A stretch of 64,000 nucleotides of DNA from Paulownia fortunei (taxonomy: Eukaryota; Streptophyta; Magnoliopsida; Lamiales; Paulowniaceae): contig CM033115.1 in assembly GCA_019321725.1 (NCBI GenBank), forward strand, positions 434,001-498,000, written 5' to 3'. Shown here piece by piece: positions 46,397 through 60,360 of this stretch. The notes below the pieces were generated by a model that saw nothing but the letters and a program-made list of their open reading frames with translations, was not told the DNA's origin and ran no database searches. Position numbers and translations under genes: made by a program. Numbering within the stretch: the first letter of the stretch is position 1; every line of letters begins with the position of its first letter.

Positions 46397-48856
46397 TTAA
46401 TCCCTCCAGCGATGCCCACAATTTGGATTGCAGCAAACAAAGAACAAAGTCATTCCTTCTTCTCCCCTAGCAGTTGCCTGCACAATAAATTGGATACTGA
46501 ATGAAGATAAAATTATCCAAACCCATTGCCGTCTTCAGATATAGCTTCACATAGAATCAAAATTGGAAAATCCAATACTCATAAAACGTGTGAACAGGCA
46601 AAAACATTTCAGAATGACAGCTATTTGCCGTATGAGTTTCTTGATGAACACTACAAAGTATAGCATGGTATCTAAGGCATTTCTCTTATCTATTGCAATG
46701 CTAAATGGGGTCCTAAACCAAGCATTAATACTTGTTCAACTTGAAAATACCAATTTGCTAAATGACCTGATATATCACATTGAATAATAGTAATATGCCG
46801 ACTTCAATTATTTGGCTTTGGACACAGATCAAATAAGTCTCAAACATGAGCAAGAGAAGAGTACAAGGCGCTGGGACCTTTGACTGTATTATACACTTGA
46901 ACATAACAAGATTGTCTGATATATGTCGAAAGAGTTTCAGCAAACACATAGATTCATGGCTTTCTTGAGAATGTCTGTGCTGCTTAGCCAGTATAGCGCA
47001 TTCAAGAGACAGCCAAAAAAAATTGAAGGTAGAATTTCAAGCTACTTTATGTTAAAATTGACAAAGAACTCCATCGGACCCAATCCGGCAACAGAACAGC
47101 AAGCTTTACCACCATAAATATGTAGAGCAATGAAGCAAATATTACAAACCTGCGAGTAACATGATCTGTGAAATCACCAAAAATACCTGAAAGAAAACAG
47201 CTTCTCCATGGCCACAATTGGCACAACGCACTGATTTTGTACGTGGTAGTGTTGGATCTGCAGCTACATCTTGCAAGACTTGGGTGCGCTCTCCAACAGA
47301 ATGGTGTATCTCATTTCTGTAGACACAATTGTTATCAGCAACCTCCTGCAAGTTGATCGAAAAGTCAAGAGCTCATCATTAGGAAAGAAGCCACAATTCA
47401 GTTATGACACAAATCCAGCTAATGCCAAAAAATCTGCTACCAGTTGAAAGAAGCAACAGTTCAGTTATTTAAGAAATGATATACAATAGGGAAAAAAGAA
47501 ACAAAAGGAAACATCCTATAAGGTAGCAAAGACAACATCCTTAATCTACTAGAGAATATTGGGTCATTTATTAAAAAAAAAACATTATATAAAATAGGAA
47601 AAATAACAAATGGTAAGGTAGCGAAAAGAACATCCTTAATCTACTAGAGATTATTGAGTCATATTAATACTCTCCAAGAAACATAAGCTCTCCATTAAGG
47701 TAAACTACTTCAAAAATTAGAATATTAAATTTTATGAACATCAGCATCTCATTCACCAGTGTCATATACTCAAGCATAAGATCAGAAAATTTACTTGTAG
47801 AACATCTAATTTTAGCATCAGAATTATTACTAAAGTTTGCAAGGAATGCTGCAAAACCCACCCTCCACTATCCAATGGACATGCTGGTCATTCGGCATTG
47901 TCTGTCCATCTAAATACAGTGACAAACTTCACCTCCCCTTGAAGTAGGGCACACTAACTTTCCTTATATGTCCCAAGCAGCAAATGACTCTCAGTTTAAG
48001 TGTCATCTAAATCAAAAAATTCTCTGGCAAGTGATTATGCATTTATGTTGGGCTGAAGGTTTGTCCTTCTCAACTCTCAGGTGAATCTATCATGCATAAC
48101 TTCAAGATCCAGTACATTGGGATGAGGACAGAAAACAACATATTTTGACACTAGCAACTTCGCGCTATATTAATCACAACACTAAATGAACAATTCTACA
48201 ATCCAAACTTGATGCAGTAGATACAGATACAAAAAGTTCTAATTCTAATACCACTTCCATTCCCCATATCTTAACAACCCTTGAGTTAACCAGCCTCAAT
48301 AGCACTCTCCAACTGATATACCAATCAGCGTATTACAAATTTAGAGCTCAAAAGACCACCATTTTGAGAACTTAAATGCAATCTCCGATACAAAACTCTC
48401 AAACACGCAAACAATCACAATAGCCAATTATCTGAATGTCAACATTATTAAACCCTAAACCTGAACACTAAATCCTACACCCTCACAAAATTAAAATATT
48501 CACAAAAAAATCACATTAATTAATCAAAACCTCACATCAATACCAAAAAGAAACAAAAAGGAAATTTTTTTTACCTGATGATCACAATTGCGGCAAGCAT
48601 AAAGCAGAATCTTCTGCTCTTTGTCTTCCTTCGGGTACAAAATATTATTGCTGCTTAAACACCAACAAACTAGCGGCTCAATCTTCAGAATTTCCAAAAA
48701 AAGTATTAGAAATAACAAAAACGAAAAGCAAAAGCTTGAACATACATATCACAAAAATTTTGAAATACACGCACAAAAACACACATTTAAATGTAAATAA
48801 AAAATAAAAAAGAAGGAAAATGCAAACCATTCACGGCAAAATTTCATGGTACTCAT
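46397..48856 (-). CDS. NRPB9: RNA polymerase II subunit 9 (NRPB9), four exons
   Basis: Exons 48856-48828, 48653-48575, 47345-47187 and 46477-46397 join in frame to 115 residues, the normal size of plant NRPB9. The N-terminal zinc ribbon is [10 protein letters not shown] (C7, C10) with CRNC (C30, C33). The C-terminal TFIIS-like ribbon has CANC (C77, C80) and [12 protein letters not shown]. Between them lie [20 protein letters not shown] and [11 protein letters not shown], nearly identical to Arabidopsis. The subunit is nuclear and aids start-site selection, proofreading and transcript cleavage by Pol II; plant copies may also serve Pol IV/V. Introns split the first zinc ribbon after the second Cys codon is begun. 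It looks functional. Confidence 0.95.
47520..47662 (-). repeat. about 48-bp direct repeat in RPB9 intron 2
   Basis: Blocks starting AAGGTAGC at 47520 and 47615 share AACATCCTTAATCTACTAGA and TATTG-GTCAT with few differences. The repeat period is 95 bp. It lies inside the long intron between exons 2 and 3 of the NRPB9 gene. Confidence 0.8.
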
Positions 48857-48899
48857 GGTGGGAATTTAGGAGAATTTCAAGAAATCGTCTTCTTTTCTT

Positions 48900-50260
48900 T
48901 TCTTTTTGTTTTTGGTTCGATTCTTTTCTAGTTGTTTCTGCGTGACTTCGACCTTGGAACTCCGCTGCTTGTCCGACGATGTCGCATGTTAAAATGTGTA
49001 GGGGGGAAGTTGGGCCGGTCTATTGGGCCTACCAATGGTCTTTTTCCAGTAGCCCAAGAAGAGGGGCTCAGAAATAATGTCTCATTGGATATTTGATGTA
49101 GATTAAATATTATTAGATGATTATTTGCCTTTATTTATAAAAAAAAATGATTAACGAAAACAATCATTTTGAGATTGTTTTGGAAAATTGTTAGAATTAG
49201 GTTTTCAAGGCATAATAATTTGTGGAGAACATGAATTTTTTACTTTAATAATTCTAATAAAAATCTTTAATATTTTCTTGGGGAGTTCCTTTGTGTTTTT
49301 TACTAAGTTCTTATTTTTTATAACAATTTTTTTTTATCATTTGTAAAGGGGAAAAAATGAAGTCACAGTAGAAAGCAACGATGAACCCAAATTATATATA
49401 ATGTTTTATCTTGAGATTAGTATTATTTAAGAATAAGAAAAAAAACACGCGAAATCATGATGGGACATAACATAAATACAAAAGTGGTATTATTTGAAAA
49501 TATGGCATTTTTAATCCTCGAGTGGTATATTGCCTACAGCCATTGAGTTAATTGTATTTGATATTAATTATGATCAATTATTATTCTAATTGATATTTAA
49601 AAATTTATAGATCTTAATGCTGACAAAAACACCATCATTATTTTTGGAGCAAAACACTTATTATCAATAAACTTAAGTTATGCAAAAGGTTTTTGTTCTT
49701 GTATCATTATCCTAATTACTTGTTAAGTTGTTATCAGTATTCATATTATAGATGTAATTTACTAAAAAATATCATATCTTACTATATAATTTCTAAACGA
49801 ACTAGCTTTAAGGGGCCATTGATTGATGAAAGAATGGAATTAAACAGGAATGCAATGAAATTATGAATGATAATATGAAAGGAATGATTGAATATACCAT
49901 TTTCTACCTTTGGTATGTACAAAAAATAAAAAAAAAATAATGAAATTATTGATTTTAATCCTATGATTGATAATTAGAAATGAATAATAAAGTATGAAAT
50001 AAAATTATATTTAATAATTAAATTATCCTTCACTATAAATTTTTTAAAATAAAATTATTATTCGATATATTGTGTATAATGGGATTGTTATGTTTAGTCG
50101 ATGTTAATATATATATATATATATAGACAAAATGTTACATTGATATAAATATTTTTTTCATTAAAAAACCAACACATAAAATTACTTTATATTTTTTTAT
50201 TATTGATTGGATTGAGATAAAGAATTGAAAAAGATGATTCAAAAAAATAAAGTATTTTTT
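48900..50260. other. intergenic AT-rich DNA upstream of RPB9
   Basis: No gene was recognised. AT dinucleotide runs occur near 50107-50126. Confidence 0.5.
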
Positions 50261-50263
50261 TGT

Positions 50264-50850
50264 ATTGGATACAATGGGTTCGAGTAAAATTTGAATCATC
50301 CCAAACCCGTCTCATTTTGAGATAGATTTTGAAATCATAAATGGATCTCGAAACGGATCTCAAATTTTAATTTTTTCGACCCGAACCAGACCCAAAACCC
50401 AATTCCTTAAAACGTTGTATATATTTTTTATTTATTATGTGGTGTATATATACATATCTATATGAAAAAAATATATGTATCTTATATATACTCATAAAAA
50501 AATTATGAATATAATACTCTTATAAAATAGTAATATAAAATAATAAACAGTTAAATATATAAAAGTAATAAGTATAAATGAATTTTTTATTCTTTTTAAA
50601 ATTAAAACATGTATATGTAAGTTAAGTAATTAATTATTTGTTGATAATATTATTTTCTCATATTTAAAAATTTATAGTGATATTATTTTAAAAAAATAAT
50701 TTTTAATACTTTTAAAATTATAAATTAGATCTAATGGGTCCAACCCACTAACTATCGAGTTTGGGATGAATTTGAGTACGAGTTCGGGCCGATAAATTGA
50801 GGGATTGTGTTTTGACAAACTCGAACCTACTCGTTGTCAATCATAAATTT
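50264..50850. repeat. possible non-autonomous transposon with short inverted ends
   Basis: A GC-richer island near 50270-50400 and another near 50730-50850 flank a very AT-rich core. The left end reads GGGTTCGAGT (about 50277) and the right end read backwards AGGTTCGAGT (about 50826-50835). Both are preceded by related sequence, so they look like inverted termini. No target-site duplication could be settled. Confidence 0.35.
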
Positions 50851-50859
50851 TGTCAAATA

Positions 50860-51540
50860 TTTTTGTTTAGTTTAAAAGGATAATTTTGTTGAAAATAAAT
50901 ATAAATTCATTCATGATTGATTGAAAATGGTTAAACCTGTGAGGAAAAGAGAAAATGACTAGACCCATGTGTTTAAGAACGATGATTCCTTTAAGAATGA
51001 GTATTCTCAACACTAAATTATACCAATCATATATTTATGAATAGACTTAAAAATGTCTATTTCATTCCCACTCCATTCCTACATACCTATCATAACATAT
51101 CGTATTTTTGTACAATTGTGAGATTATACATATGTAAATATAAAATTATTTATAAAATATTGTTGTGGTATAATTTGCTTAAAATAGAGAAAAGATAGCA
51201 AATTCAAACATATTTAATAAAGATTGATATTAAATTTTAATACATACTGATACGAACTTATAAAGAAAAAAAAATATAATCTTCACTTAAGTACATATTT
51301 TAAGAACATAAAGATTTCAAATTTTACTGTAGTGTATACGTAAAAAATTGCAATAAAGAGTATTATTCACCTAAATTATGAGGTAAAATAATTGTCCATC
51401 AAGGTTAGGAAATGAAACTAAAAACTTGATAGTGAAAAATAAAATTGCAAAAATTGAGTTGGGAAAAAAATAAATCCCGAAATCAATAACACACTGCGAC
51501 TGACTCGATTTTGGGCAAAACTAAAATCATAGTAGCAAAA
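50860..51540. other. intergenic AT-rich DNA
   Basis: No gene or clear repeat was recognised. Confidence 0.5.
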
Positions 51541-51544
51541 GAGT

Positions 51545-52990
51545 AACAGAGCCCGCCCCAACCGGGAACATCCCTAAGTGAGATTCAGTTCCTCACTCAC
51601 CAAAAGAATGATAAGAACCATCACAAAAACACCATTCATGGCAAGACTTCAATAATATTTGTAATTCAGTAGTGTTCTGAGGAACCTCTGTTTTCCTCTT
51701 ACAACCACCAGGATAAAAGCTTGGCCAGCAGTAAGACCAAAAAATCAGGCAATACACAAACAACTCTGACAAACTTCAGATTATGGATGCGGAAGGGAAG
51801 TTACAAAGTCAAATGATATAGGAAGAAAGCTTGGTTAAAAAATGTTTTTAGCATTTCTACCAAGGATGCGAAGATTCTTGAGGCAGTTCCTTGACAAAAA
51901 CAAACAAGAATGACCTGAACGAATCAAGCCTGATTCCAACCTGAGGACACTGATAAAGCCCAAAAGAGCCCTGTGGCATGGTATGCAAGCTACTTCTGCT
52001 CATAAATAAATCCAGTAAACATCCTCCTGACTGACAGAAACTGATACTGTAGCAAGATTCTACACTGGAGCATGCAATCAAAATCCAGCAGTTTCATATC
52101 ACCATCAGCACAAGCATTTTTTGCCAAATGGATTAACAACAATGCATGATAAATTATACACGAATGGGGGCGACCAAGCCAATACCCTAGAATGCCATTA
52201 AATTTGTATGGTTGTAAACAACAAAGCAACCGTATAAAATCAACCTCCCAAGAAATCTTAATCATGGAACAGATGAAGTAGGAGAGAGCAGCATCCAACC
52301 CAAAAAAAAAAAAAAAAAGACTCTGATTGTCTAAGTTTTCAGTGATTGCAGCACTTTTAAACAACAAAGCAACTGTATGAAATCAACCTCCCAAGAAATC
52401 TTAATCATGGAATAGATGCGGTAGGAGAGAGCAGCATCCACCCAAAAAAAATAAACTCTGTTTGTCTAAGTTTTCAGTGATTGCAGCACTCAATCAAAAT
52501 TAATGAGATGATTATACTAGTTAATATACGAACCAACTATTCAGCAGGTCAAAACTTGCATACACAATCACCATTAACCGAAAAATAAAATCCATAGTTG
52601 CACGCAAGCCAAAAGTACATCCTGCAGGTTCAAAAACTAGAATGCTTGACAGAAGATACCTTTGCATAATTCCAAAAAATAAGTATGAGGAAAATATCAA
52701 ATGACTAGTTCACTTCCACTGCACAGTCAATTGGACAAAAAAATCAGCAGAGAGAAGCCAACTACTTTCTACCAAGTAAATTTATAGCAAACCATATAAT
52801 AGAACACAAGAATAGTAGACAAGCATACTGCAAGCAAAAACATTACAGCCAAAATCATCCTAAGGACCATTTACTACATATTGTTAGGCCTTATTACATA
52901 CTTCCATACTAAATGCTAAACTGACTCACCAAACAAACTAATAAAATAAATCCTCAAAGGAATAGCAGGTTATACCACAAGTTCTCCAAT
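51545..52990. other. region downstream of the zinc-knuckle gene, function unassigned
   Basis: Less AT-rich than its surroundings but without a convincing coding frame. It may be a long 3' untranslated region or an unrecognised noncoding transcript of the gene at 53005-53790. It includes the 143-bp tandem repeat at 52215-52491. Confidence 0.35.
52215..52491. repeat. 143-bp tandem duplication
   Basis: Copy 1 (52215-52357) and copy 2 (52358-52491) both start TAAACAACAAAGCAAC and share CAACCTCCCAAGAAATCTTA and GTTTTCAGTGATTGCAGCAC. They differ by a shortened A-run and a few substitutions. Confidence 0.88.
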
Positions 52991-53004
52991 CCTGTCAGCC
53001 TGCC

Positions 53005-54410
<1,406 letters not shown>

Positions 54411-54419
54411 AAAAACAAA

Positions 54420-55865
54420 TGGTTAACCGACCCGAAAAATAAGAAATTATAAATTTTGGATTATTGCACTTGTGACCCTGAACTTCTATAAACTATGTTA
54501 AGGGTCCGTTACTTTTCAATATTTGTGAGTGACCTCATGAACATTTACATTTAATCTAATTTTGTTCCTATTAATCACACATATCATACGTTAATCGCAA
54601 TTAATCTATAAATCAACAAGTATTTTATAAATTACAATATCTTAGCATGTTGGTAACCATGATCACCTTCGTTTCATGGTAAATTCTCGTGTTCATTTTG
54701 TGTATTTTTTTTTCAAATACCACTTAAAAAATAATATATTTATCGTATGAAATTTTAAGAATAAAAACTAATATAAAACTTCATTTGTTCTAAACATGTT
54801 GACAATACTATTTAAATAATATCTCATTTGCCCTGACTATTTATATAAATTTTTAAATTTTCAACATTAGATATTATTTTTATGCTACTTGTTATATTTT
54901 AGTAAGCTTTGTCACACTTCCGATGAGAAGTCGAATATGGTACACCATTTAGGTAATCTTTCATATTACTTGAGAAATACTTCTTTTTCCCCAGAATGAG
55001 AAGTTTTTTGGCTTTTTACCCCAGGGCCGTGAGAAGTTTCAACCTTTGTTATATACCTTAATGTGTTATTATAGTTAATTATAGGTATCAAATAGAAAAT
55101 AAATTTTAATTTTTTATTTTTAAAATCGCCTCTTCTCATTTAATTTTTTATTTACTTTTTATTCAATTTATATATATTTCAATATATTATTTTTTAAAAT
55201 ATTTTAAAAAATATATATAACTTATATTTTTTAAATTATAAAAAAAATCTAACTATCGAAAGATTCATAACGAAACAGATTCTGGCAAATTATAATAGTA
55301 TCTATTTATTATCATCATCATTATATTGTCATGATTAAAAAGAAAATAATACTGTTTTTATCACCTGCTAAATTTTAATATAATCCAAATATAAAGAAAA
55401 TAAATATTCATGCGGATTCGTCAGGACAAAAGTCTGATTTCTCATTATTTTTCTCCATGTAATATGCAATAAAGGCAGTTGAATTACAACTTTGTCCATG
55501 CATATGAACTCATGCAACTACAGGCCAAAGTACTGCCTTCCTGTTCAAGGATCATTATTGATCAGTTGCACTCTATCCATTTTCTCTTGTGAAACCTTAA
55601 ATTTGATGGAAAAAATACTTGAAAGAAAATAATATTTTACCAGGAAGACTTGTGTGTGACAATGCATAGCAGCCTTTTCACACTTAACTCTTGAACTAGA
55701 GTCACCAATTCCATTATTTCACAATTCAAATACACAGAAAAACTTTGTCCCCCAAACCTAACCGTGAAAAACTGTTGAACTTGAGCCCCAATAGAATCCT
55801 GAAGCTTCTACTTCATGAAATGTACCCTAAAACGGAAAAGAAGGATGCTTGGAAGAAGTGCAATT
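54420..55865. other. intergenic DNA between the ZCCHC10-like and OEP16-2 genes
   Basis: No gene was recognised. The sequence is AT-rich; the right end should hold the 3' untranslated region of the OEP16-2-type gene. Confidence 0.5.
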
Positions 55866-55871
55866 GCATAA

Positions 55872-58634
55872 CTAGAATATCCCTGTAAGAAGATTAGCTG
55901 CAGTGGATATGGCAGCTCCGGTTATAGCACATTGCACCACCTGCTCGTGGGAGTGGTCCTCCGAGGTCAGGGCCAAAGCTGCTCCAGTGATTGCTCCAGC
56001 CAAGGCACTATTTTTCTGCACCAGAAAACAGGTACTTAGGGTGTGAAAGATAAATTATGAATGGGTTGTAAGACGACAGTCCATAATAAGAAACAAGCAG
56101 AACCATGTCATGGGGGAAAAACCAAAATGATAATCAAAACTGCAATAACAGATATATACACGAGGCGCAGGCAGAAATAGTTTGTGAAAATGCGCACAAC
56201 ACCTATACAAGAGCATATATGTAAAGAGCATCATCCTTCTGTTTTAACCTACTATCTTTGAAGTTTGTCAGCAGGTGTTCTGTTGATCATCGAAAAACAA
56301 CACGAGGACTCATGCTACAGCATACTCAACAAGGAAACAGCAAGTAGACAGGCAATGTTTTATGCTAATGTAGGTATCATGCCAGAAGTATATAAAATTA
56401 CCCAATCATGAACTCCTCTAGCCTCTTTCAACCCATAAGTAAGACCTGAATACACCCCTGCTGCTAGACCTGCAAAAATAGTAACAATAAAAATGAGTGG
56501 AACAGCACCAATTCTCCACCGCCGAAAGCAATATGGTGGGAGCCGACAAACAAGAAATACAGTAAACAGTAACAGAAATAGTTGCTTTGATTGATCACAT
56601 ACAGGATAACCAATTAATTTGCATAAACTAGTCTAATCTTGCCTATCCTTGTTAGGAAGAACAAAAGAATGGCTTGGTCACATTCTTACCCCATTGCATT
56701 GATTCTTTTCCAGTACTCTTAACCTACAAGTACAAATTCAAGGATTACGATCACAGGTTGTTAGAGAAAAATAACATAAATTCTACCGGAGCATCAGCCA
56801 TGACCACCATCAGAAATGAACCAATGTGTAGTCACCAGTGAACACTGTTACACTACATTCAGAGATGAACCATTGTGTCATCACCAACAAGTTACTTAGC
56901 TTTCTTGTTCCCAGAAAATTATTTTACACTACATGATGGCATATTTAGAGCTTCTAAAATACTCTTTTCTTTGCAGTTTTAAATGTATAAAATATTTCAT
57001 GGTCATACTTTTGACATTACAAAAAGTTTGTTCAATGAACAATAGCTCTCGGGCAAACACTAAGTTTAAAAAGGATAATCTCCACTAATCAAATAATGAG
57101 ACTGCTCGGAATACATTCTAAAAAGTGCTCTTGAATATTTACAAATTAATTTGTTTAAAAGAATTTTCATGCAAACACCAAAGAAATCAGCAAAACCAAG
57201 CCTCAACTTCCTTTTAGCTATCTTTGGTTTCTTGGTTTGTTCAATAATACTTAATGTCATTTTCTACATGCCAAAAAAATAAAAAATCATTCAAATCTTC
57301 CATTACTATTTCGTATTTGATTATAGCACTTAGTTTTCTCATATTTCAAATCTCATGAGGTTGCATGTGGATGTGGGCATGTATTATACTGTGGGGGTGT
57401 CTGTGGGGGCATGTATAATAAATATAATGGAATCTATTTATTGCATCGTAAAGCTGGCTGTGAGTGCCATCATGCATGATGCGAAAATAACTGTGCTGAA
57501 GCTGATGAACCAAGAATCTACCAAGACATTGCTCTGGAAACCTAGACTTGAACAAATGATGTTTGAACTTACCAATGCTTCCATCGATTTCCGGTTATTT
57601 TCTCCTGCAGATAGTCAAAAAATATCAGACAATGCCATGAAATTATATCCTTGTCACAATAGAGCAAAAACTGCATTTTAGAGCAATGTCAGGAAAATCG
57701 CTTCAAAACTCGATAAGAATTCCCAACATTTAGCATAACTACTACAACATAATTCTTTGTTCCCAAACTACTCCTCATTACTGTAGAACCACCATTTTCG
57801 CAATGGGTCGGTCTAAAATGCCATTTAAACCAAACAATCCAAACACATAAGGACAAACTCGTTCAAGAGAATCCATGTAAATATTCGAAGCATCCAGGTC
57901 AAGCACGTCAGACTTAGCCTTCTAACAGGAAAATAAACTCAAATCATGTTCACAACACCATGCTAGATCCACAAGATTCGATATTCCAACTTCGAAGTTT
58001 AAGGGATCAAGCCACTTTATAAGCTTTAAACTTGCTCTTATTGATGAGAATTAGAGATATACATAGTGGAATCATAACAGTAGATAAATGTCTCATTCGA
58101 GTTAATTTTTTAATTCGCTATAAATCCCTTGATCAAATCTGCATTCATCCGGTAACTGATCAAGAGCGACACATTGAGAGTAATGATTTGAAAATGCAAA
58201 TATTCCTACTTGTTATATCTGAAGTTCAAGGGGAATTACATGAAATACTAAAGTTTTCTTCGCCTTCTAATAAAAATCCCGTTCCACTCCTGGTAAAGAA
58301 CTCTACATGCAGCACACACATCAAAATTTGAAAAAACAGTGCATTGTCTCGCACACATACCTCTAAGGTCCGGAAATTGATGCCGCCTCTTGGAGGCGCC
58401 GATCTCAGGAGGAATGCTGCCTCCTGCATCTCCACTAGCACCTGATTAATCAAATCAAAAACTTAAAATTTTCCACCATAAACCAAGCAAATGCAAAGTA
58501 AACATTAATTTTGAGCAATTCTTGAAGGAAATGAAAGAATGAAAAAGAAAAATAGCAAAATCTCCACTCGCCGCCAACTCACTTTCCGCAGCTGTAAAAT
58601 AAGCTTCACGTGATACAGCTTGAATCGCTCCAAT
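55872..58634 (-). CDS. OEP16-2-type outer plastid envelope pore protein, 5' end missing
   Basis: Exons 58634-58583, 58441-58361, 57604-57573, 56723-56690, 56469-56402 and 56015-55872 join in frame to give 136 C-terminal residues. Diagnostic blocks are IGAIQAVSREAYFTAAES, the inserted soluble loop (ASGDAGG to RRHQFPDLRGENN) that marks the OEP16-2 seed isoform, KSTGKESMQWGLAAGVYSG, and ALAGAITGAALALTSEDHSH with ITGAAISTAANLLTGIF at the end. The fold belongs to the Tim17/22/23-OEP16 superfamily of helical membrane proteins. OEP16 forms an amino-acid-selective channel in the plastid outer envelope; isoform 2 is linked to seeds and pollen. The first exon (about 40 residues, start codon) was not found in 58635-59050 or after the retroelement, so it is lost or lies beyond the window. 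Confidence 0.9.
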
Positions 58635-58639
58635 CTGCC

Positions 58640-59051
58640 ATGCACAAGACACCAATTAATCATAACAATACGTATATGCCAAGATGCATACACCATACTA
58701 TTAAGCCCTCTTCAACATTGTTAAAACTCCCATTTTTAGATGCCATACTATCAAAAAATTGTTCTACATGAAGAATATCCTTTGTTAGATTTTCCTAGAT
58801 TCTATGGCGAAATAAACCCATGATCGTATACCCACTATGCATCATCCACAATACCCCAAACCAGCTGCATCATATCATATACAACCGCCTCATATTAAAC
58901 TATGAGACAAAGCTACAAGTAAACTAATCTAACAAGAAAACTGTTAAATTTGAGAAGAGAAGGAAAGATTTAATTTGATCAAATATTGTGGTTGATTCTA
59001 TGGGATACAAATTTGATTTGATAGGATTTGAATCCCATTCAGATTTACCCG
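58640..59051. other. intron or upstream DNA of the OEP16-2-type gene
   Basis: No OEP16 exon 1 or other coding block was found on either strand. The stretch directly precedes the LTR of the copia element. Confidence 0.55.
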
Positions 59052-59203
59052 AATTAGTGGCTGTAATATATATTTATATAGAGCCATTTACTTGTGCTCA
59101 TTATTAGTGGATTGTTTTCTCTTCTCCGTGGACGTAGGCACATTGCCGAACCACGTAAATTGTTGTGTTCAATTTTTGCTATTTCACGCTTTATTTCTTT
59201 ACA
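59052..59203 (+). repeat. left LTR of the copia element
   Basis: About 152 bp, matching the right LTR closely from TTAGTGGCTGTAATAT to TTTATTTCTTTACA. Its expected leading TG reads AA here. It contains about 7-8 extra bases near 59144-59152 relative to the right copy. Confidence 0.85.
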
Positions 59204-59215
59204 TGGTACCAGAGC
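59204..59215 (+). other. primer-binding site of the copia element
   Basis: TGGTACCAGAGC directly follows the left LTR and matches the initiator-methionine tRNA 3' end pattern TGGTATCAGAGC with one change. Confidence 0.75.
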
Positions 59216-59288
59216 ACTGATATTCGGGCGTCGCTCTATATCATTGATTTTATCTTTTAATTCCTCGTATATATTTTCTTCATTTCAT

Positions 59289-60360
59289 GGATACTGAAAT
59301 ATCAAGAGAAACAGAGGTTGTTAAGCTAGACCCTTATCACTTACATTCTTTGATCATCCTGAAACCATATTAGTCTCAAAGCCTCTTAATGGGGATAATT
59401 ATTTAACTTGGAGTCGTACTATGATGATAGCATTGAGTGCAAAGAACAAAATTGGATTTCTGGATAGGCCTATCAAAAAGCCTTTGGAGAGCCTTGGGAG
59501 ACAGATGCAATATTTGCCTATTGGAAATCAAGTATTGATATGGTTTATCATGGATTCTTAATTCGATGGATCCAGACCTTGCAAATAGTGTGATATACAC
59601 TGATTCGGCTGCTGAGGTATGGTCTGATCTTAAAGAAAGATTTTCACAAAATAATGCACAGAGAATTTTTCAACTCCAAAGGGAGCTTATGTCTCATCAA
59701 CAAGGGACAATGTTAATTTCAGCCTACTACACAAAACTAAAGGCAATTTGGGATGAATTAGAATCCTACAACGATTTGCCGCTTTGCTCTTGTGGTGCTA
59801 TGAAAAAACTTGATGAATGGATTCAAAGAGATAAGGTAATGTAATTTCTCACGGGGTTAAATGATTCTTATTTTAATACTCGGGGTCAAATTCTCCTTAT
59901 GCAGCCACTTCCCACAACTAGACAAGCTTACTCTCTTCTCCTTCAAGAAGAAAAACAAAGAGAATTAGCCATCAGGAAAGAAGCCATGGCTATTGATGTC
60001 AATTTTCAATAAAATCTACCTCCAAAGATCGCTATTATTGGATGAAATCCTTTTTATGCTAAAAATTCTTCCAATAAGAATCGAGGGAAGCTTCATTACA
60101 CCTATGTAATAAGGACAATCATACTATTGATAAATGCTACCGTTTGCATGTATTTCCACCAGGACATAAATACTATAAGAATAATGAAAAATTTGATGCT
60201 AATGTCCAGACTTTATCAGAGACACCAAGCTTCACTCCAGAGCAGTACCAACAAATTCTTGCCCTTCTACATGATGGTAAATCTCAGCCTAAAGTAAATG
60301 TTACAGGTCTGTCTTCTCCGAATTGTTTTTCCTCTCAACTTATTTCAAATAATCATGTTT
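59289..60360 (+). pseudogene. copia gag region, broken
   Basis: The start MDTEISRETEVVKLDPYHLH at 59289 is followed by a shifted NYLTWSRTMMIALSAKNKIG segment near 59400. The largest open part, 59566-59844, reads MDPDLANSVIYTDSAAEVWS and continues with the RIFQLQRELMSHQQGT segment typical of copia gag (UBN2 type). Several frame changes and stops separate the pieces. No intact CCHC knuckle was found. Confidence 0.75.
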
